The notes below the pieces were generated by a model. The model worked only from the letters and a program-made list of their open reading frames with translations, searched no databases and was not told where the DNA came from. This document shows, piece by piece, positions 22,347 to 31,300 of a stretch of DNA of 64,000 bases. The stretch spans positions 1,550,001 to 1,614,000 of the forward strand of contig OX637353.1 of assembly GCA_951799405.1 (NCBI GenBank), written 5' to 3'. The DNA comes from Agapetus fuscipes. Its lineage: Eukaryota > Arthropoda > Insecta > Trichoptera > Glossosomatidae. Both the position numbers and the translations under genes were made by a program. Position 1 is the stretch's first letter. The number at the start of each line of letters is the position of its first letter.

Positions 22347-25300
22347 GTAAGTAACCATGTACTGCTTATTTATTTTATTATCATAAGTATTGCCTTAAGA
22401 GGGACAATTTTTTTTTTCTATTTTTTTAAACATAGATTTGTGAAGAGGATTGCAATTCACCAACCTATTCTGCCTTGCCAGAAACAGGTATTTATATCAT
22501 CAATTAATAATTCATTCTTGTTTATTTTAATGAATAATTACACAATAACATCTTTTGAACCAGGGTCAAAGTTATGGTCAAATGACCCAGGCGGGGATCG
22601 AACCAACGTTTTTCTATTCCAAACACGCTAGAAAGATCAGCCCACTTGGCCCCCTCGGCCATAACACCGACAAATTGTTGAGGGACGTAGTCCTCTTCAT
22701 CAACCGCAAAACCATCCATTAATCGATGTCCTTGTCCTTGTTCACACTCTTGCAGTCTACCCAGGTGACGGGAAGTGCGAAACTTGACAATCTTTCCACT
22801 CACCTTACTTAATTCCTGGTTTATCATCACGACTGTTCTCTCCAGGCTGCCAAAGTCCATTTGTTTATGCATTCAACAATTTGCTAAAATAAAATGTTAA
22901 TTATGTATATTATTCAATTGTTATCTTTAAAATCATTGTTTTCCTGGTTTTTCAGAATGTTTTCATCCTCTTTAAAATTTGTATATTTTCAAAATGAGCA
23001 GAATATACATATTTTAAATAGTAATGTAAAAAAAAACACAAAGTTTTTCTGAACGTATTGATTCATTTCCTCTAGAGTTTTAAAGGTTATCCCACCATTA
23101 TCACGAGAACAACTCGTGAAGAAAAACTTAGTATTTTATTTTTATATGACAAATTTACAATGAATCTCCCAATGTCCATACACGCCCCTTTAAACTTTTA
23201 CTTAAAATAGCTTTACATCATCACTGTCGTTATCTCTATACAAGTGAACATATAATCGACTTTTCCAAAAGGGTAGGTAAACTGAAGATTAATCGTTAAA
23301 ATCTTGATTTATAAATTTTTTTCACTGTCAATACAAAACCATTAAGGGAATTAATTATTCTTGAAAAACTATTTTTGTTAACTCATGCTACTTATGCCTT
23401 ATATGACACTTAGGCCCGGTATTTTCAACGTTAGCATTTGTGATTTTAAACTTAAAAAAAAAACTACCCACACGATTGACATAAGTGCGTCCTTTTCACT
23501 GAGTATTATGTAACATGCTATAACCGACGACGATACCGATATGATATACCATGTTGAAAGCACCGGTTCTTATTAGATCACCGAAGTTAAGCAACATTGG
23601 GCGCGGATGCTACTTGGATGGGTGACTGCTCAGGTACACCGCGTGTTGTTGGCATTTCTTGGACCGGTCCGCAGTCCAGTAGCAACACTTCGGACTCATA
23701 AATAGAAGGTTGTGGATTCGAATCCCGGCGGAGCACGAAAATATACCATTTATATTTCCAAATGTGCTCTTCGCTGGGTTGAAAAATTCATAAACCTTTA
23801 CCAAAGACCGGTCACTGAAAGGTCCATCCAACCTTACAACAACTGGGTCTTGCTTGAGAATTGGCGCTTTCTACAGCGACGACGAAGCTCGCAGAGGGCT
23901 CTTGAGGTGTGATACACAAAAACAGCGCTCACCAAATAAATCATCCTACTATTATTATTATTTATAATAACGCTGAAAATACCGGGCCTTAATGCTTTAA
24001 ATTGATGATAAAGTATTCATATTTAGTAGTTCATATTTATAATTTTCTGTAACTTATCTCTTGTTTGTAAATGGAATAAAATAGCTAATAGGATAAGATG
24101 ATTATCTTTAAAGCTGAAAATAAATTATTTCGTAAAGTAAGCAGTAACTGTGATTATTTCTGGTTATTACTGAAAACAATTACAAAAATATTAAAAATTC
24201 AGAACTCTTTAGTGCTTGGTCCGATGTTATATTTTTATACTTTCAGTAGTTGATTTGGATAATCCTTTATGGTGCAGAAATTTGGATTAATTGCGTTTCT
24301 TTTGTATTCCAATTAACTTCTTCAAATCCATCCTCAATGGGGCAGATTAAGCTCATAAAATATTATCATTATTCAAAACAAAAAAAAACTTAAAGCGAAG
24401 TTTCCGGGAAGGCATTTTTGTTTTTCAAATTTTCCTTAGTAGTAATTAATTAGAGATTATTTCTCTCTAGAGATTTTGACAAGCTGCTGACGAGACTCTC
24501 CAGTTTTATACTTGATATATTTTTGATGAATATTACTCTAAGAAAATAATCCTTTTTCCCTTGTATTAAATGGAAAGTTTAAAAGCAATTATCATTTAAC
24601 GTTTCTATAAAATATTGAATATCTTTGGCGTTGACAAAATGCTTTGATGAGTTATGGTCGTATAAAACGTTACTAAGCTACGCATATGGTTTAACTTCTT
24701 AGCGCGTTTTACCTGAAGGGCGCGTATATGGCGAGTGGAACCTATTTATTTTTACATATTTTCGTCGACCACTTCAGTTGAAGTAGCGGTTTCCCTCATT
24801 TTTGTGAAGGCTGAGTAAGCCTTGCCGGTATTTTTATTTTGGGTTTGAAATCAACACCGAAACGGGAATTAATTTCTGCGATCCTCGCCAGGGTCGGTGG
24901 GATGCGAACCCGAGCTCTCGGTTTGGAATGCAAGCACTCTACCAACTGAGCTGCCAACCGGCAGGTTAGATAAGATGTAAGACAAATTTGAAGACCGGTC
25001 CGTAGCTTAGTGGTAGCACTGCGGACTCTGAATGGGAAGGTTGTGGGTTCGATTCCCGGCGGAACACAAAAAAGATACCATTTATATTTTCAAATTTGCT
25101 CTTCGCCGGGTTGAAAAATTCATAAAACCTTTGTAACTGGGTCTTGCTTGAGAATTGGCGTTTTGTAGCGACGACGATCAAGCTCGTAAAAAGGTCGATA
25201 GCTCGATAGATAGATTGGTAGAATGATTGCATTCCATGCCGAGAGCAAGGGTTCGATCTCAAAGGTTTACTCAGCCTTCACAAGAAATGAGAACCAGCCC

Positions 25301-28300
25301 CCCGGGAGCTGGGAAACTTCCACTTCAACTGAAAGTGGTTGGTGTGAGGCGGCCCCCTTACCTGTAAAAATAAAAAGGTCCTGAAGCGCCACATGCGATC
25401 CCTTCGGGGATAACGCAGGCAAGAAGTTACACTATATGTGTAGCTTAGTTGCGTTTTTTTTTTCTCACTCTTTTGTATAACCTAGCATGTACATATGAAT
25501 ATCTAGGGGTTCTCAAAAATATACATTAAGTACCTGATAAAAATAATCAAAATAGCTGCCATCTTTATTTTAATTTTATTAAATGCATTAGATTCCTTGA
25601 CTTATAGGTTGGTATGAGGCTGACCACCCATACTGTAAAAAATGGTTCACTTTGCCAATGTCACCCCTGTTTCAGGGAATGTCGGCAAGAGTTGCAGGGC
25701 TTATGTTCATTTGAGGTTTGGATTTTATTTGTAAGTACACAATCAGCATTTGTAAGCGCGAACTACACGTGTTTGTTTGTGGGCATACATCTGAGAGCTT
25801 TGAATGAATATATCCTTGCAACTTAGATTTTAGATTTTTTTTTAGAAATGCACAAGATTTTCTTTCACAGCTATTTTTATTTCCAAATGATTAATCAATA
25901 AAACAAAACAATTATACTTCAATCAAACAACCTTCAAACTCATACTTTGACTTATGTTAATTTCGACAATTTTAAGGATTTTGCTAATTTTGCTCATAAT
26001 AGAACAGTTACAAAGAAACAAACAATACAAAGTTCAATATTTATTGTTCGCCCATCTATCAATTCTCTTCTCCAGAGTATTTTTATATTTCACTCAGCGT
26101 CGCGAGTGGGAAACATGAAATCCTCTCTAACGGCTAATAATAATAATTCTACTTTTACATTTCACTCTGCTTCTTACGTGCTCCTACTATCGCAATTTCT
26201 CTCGGCTTTTTGCTTCATCATTTTTCCTCCTCCTCTAAGTCGTCCCATGACATTCTTCTGTCCGGGTTTTAGTATTTTCTCCTCACACGCGTTGTTGGAG
26301 AATTTCTAAATTTTTTATACAATCTCTTTATATGGATCCCGTGGGAGGCGCGCAAGGTGTGATGCTCCTCACGTCATAATATCGTAGCGCTCGCGGAACC
26401 CAATACGCGCTCTACGTACTAAACTAAAAACAAATATTGTGTGACTCGCCACCATTTTCAAAACCTTGATAAATTGAAATACAACCATCATAACAACCTG
26501 AAGATCGTGGGAGTGTTTGTCCCTGCTCTAGCTGACATTGTCTGGTAACCTAGGCTGCTCACACACATGTTTGAGATTGTTGTTGTGTTGTTGTACAGGT
26601 AGCAGTACCTGCCTGAAGATCGTGGGAGTGTTTGTCCCTGCTCTAGCTGACATTGTCTGGTAACCTAGGCTGCTCACACACAATCATGTTTGAGATTGTT
26701 GTTGTGTTGTTGTACAAGTAGCAGTACTTGCCTGAAGATCGTGGGAGTGTTTGTCCCTGCTCTAGCTGACATTGTCTGGTAACCTAGGCTGCTCACACAC
26801 AATCATGTTTGAGATTGTTGTTGTGTTGTTGTACAAGTAGCAGTACTTGCCTGAAGATCGTGGGAGTGTTTGTCCCTGCTCTAGCTGACATAGTCTGGTA
26901 ACCTAGGCTGCTCACACACATGTTTGAGATTGTTGTTGTGTTGTTGTACAGGTAGCAGTACCTGCCTGAAGATCGTGGGAGTGTTTGTCCCTGCTCTAGC
27001 TGACCTGCGACAGCCTGCCAGCCTCGGCTGCTCTTACGACACCGGCCAGGATGCGCTCTTCTCCGTTAAGTGGTACAAGGATGACCACGAGTTCTACAGA
27101 TACATGCCCAACCAAAAGGTAATTAACCTTCAGTTTACTTGTTTGTATCAATGAAATGCCAATGTAAAGAGGTCTTATGCATTCTGACCTAAGATACTAC
27201 TTACTCTTTTCTGAGACATCGCTGCTCACAAGATAAGCTAGAGTCTAGACTTCTTACTCTGACAAATTGTTTGTTATTAATATTTTTTAGTGTTGATCTG
27301 TTAACACAGTGAAAGTCCATTTTTATAAATATTTAAAAATATAAATGGTAAAACATTGTTTTAATTCACTTTATTTTATTTGTTTATGCTCGAATATTTT
27401 CGCCTAATGAGGCATCTTCAAGAGCAGAATGGTTACAAATATATTTTTATAAAATAATTTTCAAAAACAATTTTCAAAACAACTTTTTTTCAAAACAAAA
27501 GCAAAATTCATAGACAATTTTTTTTTTTTAAACACAAATGTAAGATTCAAAAATGCATTATTGTTAGGTATAATGAAATTAAAATTTTTAACACAATAAA
27601 AATAAAATATGTTAGTTAAATAAAAAAAATAATAATAATAACAAATAAAAAACAAATTATTGCAATATTGGTGAAACATAGGGAATCTGCACATTCACTA
27701 AGTCTTTATTTTTATTTTTGTAGATTTCCAACGCTTCCAGAGCCATCAGTCTCCTCACTTCACACTCAGAGTGCATTACCTCTACATTGGTAATATCGAA
27801 AGTATGGTCTTTATCAATGCAATGGTCTGCCATCTCAGAGTATGCAGATAAGCCTCTGAGTGCTCTGGAATGTTCTTTAAATCTTGTGCGTACTGATCTC
27901 CCTGTCTATTTGTTTCTAATCTTCTGTTTCTGTTTGTTATTAATTGGTTTATTCTATTCATGGTAAAATATATATAACTTTGAAGGAAATAGGTCGGAAA
28001 TGTAAGCTAATTTATGGTGGCGGAGGAAGAAAGCCCTATAACATTTTCTGTAAAAAAATCATCTTTCGATTTAAAATGCTAATCAGGTGCTCATTTTAGC
28101 ATGGTTTGATTTCTTTAACCTTGTCCTTCTGTATTCCGCAGCCCAGCGTGCAGACGTTTCCCATTGCGGGTGCGCAGCTGGACTCTGCTTTCAGCTCCGC
28201 AGCAGACTCGTGCAACAGCAGCCAGTGCAGCATCAGGCTGGGCCAGCTGTCTCCCGCAGCGTCAGGAGCATACACGTGCGAGGTGTCCACGGAGGCGCCC

Positions 28301-31300
28301 ACCTTCAGGACGGTGCTGGAGACCAGGAACATGACAGTCATGGGTAAAGCATCACACTCATCACTGACTCGTGCAACAGCAGCCAATGCAGCATCAGACT
28401 GGGCCAGCTGTCTCCCGCAGCGTCAGGAGCATACACGTGCGAGGTGTCCACGGAGGCGCCTACCTTCAGGACGGCGCTGGAGACCAGGAACATGACAGTC
28501 ATGGGTAAAGCATCACACTCATCACTGACTCGTGCAACAGCAGCCAGTGCAGCATCAGACTGGGCCAGCTGTCTCCCGCAGCGTCAGGAGCATACACGTG
28601 CGAGGTGTCCACGGAGGCGCCTACCTTCAGGACGGCGCTGGAGACCAGGAACATGACAGTCATGGGTAAAGCATCACACTCATCACTGACTCGTGCAACA
28701 GCAGCCAATGCAGCATCAGACTGGGCCAGCTGTCTCCCGCAGCGTCAGGAGCATACACGTGCGAGGTGTCCACGGAGGCGCCTACCTTCAGGACGGCGCT
28801 GGAGACCAGGAACATGACAGTCATGGGTAAAGCATCACACTCATCACTGACTCGTGCAACAGCAGCCAGTGCAGCATCAGACTGGGCCAGCTGTCTCCCG
28901 CAGCGTCAGGAGCATACACGTGCGAGGTGTCCACGGAGGCGCCCACCTTCAGGACGGCGCTGGAGACTAGGAACATGACAGTCATGGGTAAAGATCACAC
29001 TCATCACTGACTCGTGCAACAGCAGCCAGTGCAGCATCAGGCTGGGCCAGCTGTCTCCCGCAGTGTCAGGAGCATACACGTGCGAGGTGTCATGGGCACG
29101 TTAATTTCTTGAAACTTTTTCCACATGTTCCTACGCCAAGTAACTCTAAACCATACTTTCATAATCAGATATCGTCACCTCATCTTTCAAGCGGTCTTTC
29201 TACACATTTTTTCTCCTTCAACGGTTTCCTTTCAAAGATTTTGGAAGTTCCCCTGGCCTTGTATCGCCTTGCCATGATCAACCTATGGTTATTTAAGTTC
29301 GAACATTTCGTCTTCCATGACGACTTTCTTCTGTTGTTAAATAAATGTTTTGTTTTTGTATTTAATTTCTTTCTTACAAGAAGAGGCGATCATATATATG
29401 ATCTTATTGATATGTGTTTGTAGCGTTGCCCCTGGAGGAGCCCCGGATAGAGGGCCTGCGCTCAGCCTACACCATAGGAGACGTGCTGGACATCACCTGC
29501 AAGGCTGCGCCCTCCGCGCCGCCCGCGCAGATCACGCTCTACCTCAACAATGAGGAGGTAAGCTAGCAAGCTATTCAGACATCTTATACCAAATGGGCCG
29601 AAATCACAAACATTACTATTAATCAGAGTTCATATACAAATGTATATCCAGTGGTAACACTTTGGACTCGTAAATGGAAGGTTGTGGGTTCGAATCCCGG
29701 CGGAGCACAAAAAAATACCATTTGTATTATCAAATATGCTCTTTACTGGGTTGAAAAATTCATAAACCTTTACAAAAAACCGATAACCAAAAGTCCATCC
29801 AGCCTCACAGCAACTGGGTCTTGCTTGAGAATTGAGACCCCTTCGAAAATAACGCAGGCAAGAAGTTACACTATATGTGTAGCTTAGTTTTGTTTATTTG
29901 ATTAACATATCGCTGCCTTAGTTCTTCTTCAATGTTTACATGTGTACTGGACTAATGTATCTTATGAAAACAGGAAATTGATTTAAAAAATATTTAAAAC
30001 AACTCTCACATTACCGAGTTTTACGTTTTTTCTTAGCTCAGATTGTGTAGAATTTGATAGAACAACTGCATTAAAAAGTCATATTTGACAGAATTGGTCT
30101 ATACGGCAAAAAATAACTGGGGGAGCGATATTCAAAGTCAACATTAATAACATGATGATGATGATGATTTGTAGAGCGCCGTTTCGTGACTACTGTCACT
30201 GCAAGGGCGGTTTCAGACTTAACGCGGTGGTGAAGAAATGGGTCTTCATTCCCTTCTTAAAGCTTTCAATCCCTTCCTTGGCGCGCCTTTCTGGGAGCAG
30301 CTGATTCCAAGTGGACGGTCCTGCAATTGCGAAAGCGCGGTCTCCGAGCACTGTGCTTCTTGTTCTTTTCCTGCATTGTGCACTGTCAATGCAGAGTGAG
30401 CCCCGGAAACATAACTTAGCTCTGAAATAAAAACTTCGAAACTTAATTTAAAATCCCTTGACACTTCGATAGTGTAATCTAAATCTTAATCTAATTTGCA
30501 AAGGTATGTATCATTTGGAGATTCATATTAAATGCATTCCCACAAGCAGACACGCATAATTTCGCGCTCACACATGGCGCATGTGGACCTACAATATAAA
30601 AAAACTCAATCTCAAATGAACATAAGCCCTGCAACTCTTGCCGACCTTCCCTGAAACAGGGGTGACATTGGCAAAGTGAACCATTTTTTACAGTATGGGT
30701 GGTCAGCCTCATACCAACCTATAAGTCAAGGATACTGAGTGCATTAAATTATTTTTTCGTCAACAAAAGTCAACTGATTCCTCACGATCATCTGCATGTT
30801 GTCAGGTTGGTCAGAACAAGGTGATCCTGGCCGAGGAGCCCGCCGAGGCAGAGCTGTCCCGCAGCTCGGCGCGCCTGAAGCTCGTGCTGTCGCGCGTGCA
30901 CGTGCGCGGCGCGGGCGGCGTGCTGCGCGTGCGCTGCTCCGCGGCCCTGGCAGCGCTGGCAGCGGCAGCACGATCAGCAGACGCCACGGCGCTCCTGGCC
31001 GCCACGCAGCCGCTGCACAACCAGAAGCTGGAGTGGCCCAGCGCTGCAGGTCTGTATACTAAAATCTGAAACTAAATTTAAGTTGCCAAGATATATAACA
31101 TTTAAGACCTTTCCTGAAACATTGGCAAAGTCTCCCATTTTCTACAGCATGGGTGGTCAGCCGCATACCAACTGCATGTAAACAGATTGATATCTGCCTA
31201 ATATCAATTTCTTTATATTCATGACTCTTCCAACCCTTCTCATAAACAGGGAGAGTTTAGAGTATGGAACTAAAGACCATAAAATATCAAATCAGTAGCC

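Larger units (their letters stand above)
23413..23988. mobile_element. Harbinger-like MITE carrying a SINE insertion
   Basis: Inverted ends GGCCCGGTATTTTCAACGTT / AACGCTGAAAATACCGGGCC, each bordered by TTA (23410-23412 and 23989-23991). A TTA duplication and GGCCC ends fit PIF/Harbinger. A second member with the same ends is at 49013-49431. The interior is mostly a 5S/tRNA SINE. Confidence 0.75.

Noticed and set aside
23536..23653. Functional 5S rRNA gene
   Set aside because: It is fused to a tRNA-like SINE head, sits inside a MITE and has an altered 5' end.
28096..28708. Minus-strand and alternate-frame proteins repeated every 161 bp
   Set aside because: They are out-of-frame or antisense readings of exon 3 duplications, with no independent start or family.
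30796..31062. Several overlapping frames on both strands across the GC-rich block
   Set aside because: They shadow Beat exon 5; only the frame joined in phase to exon 4 continues the Ig domain.
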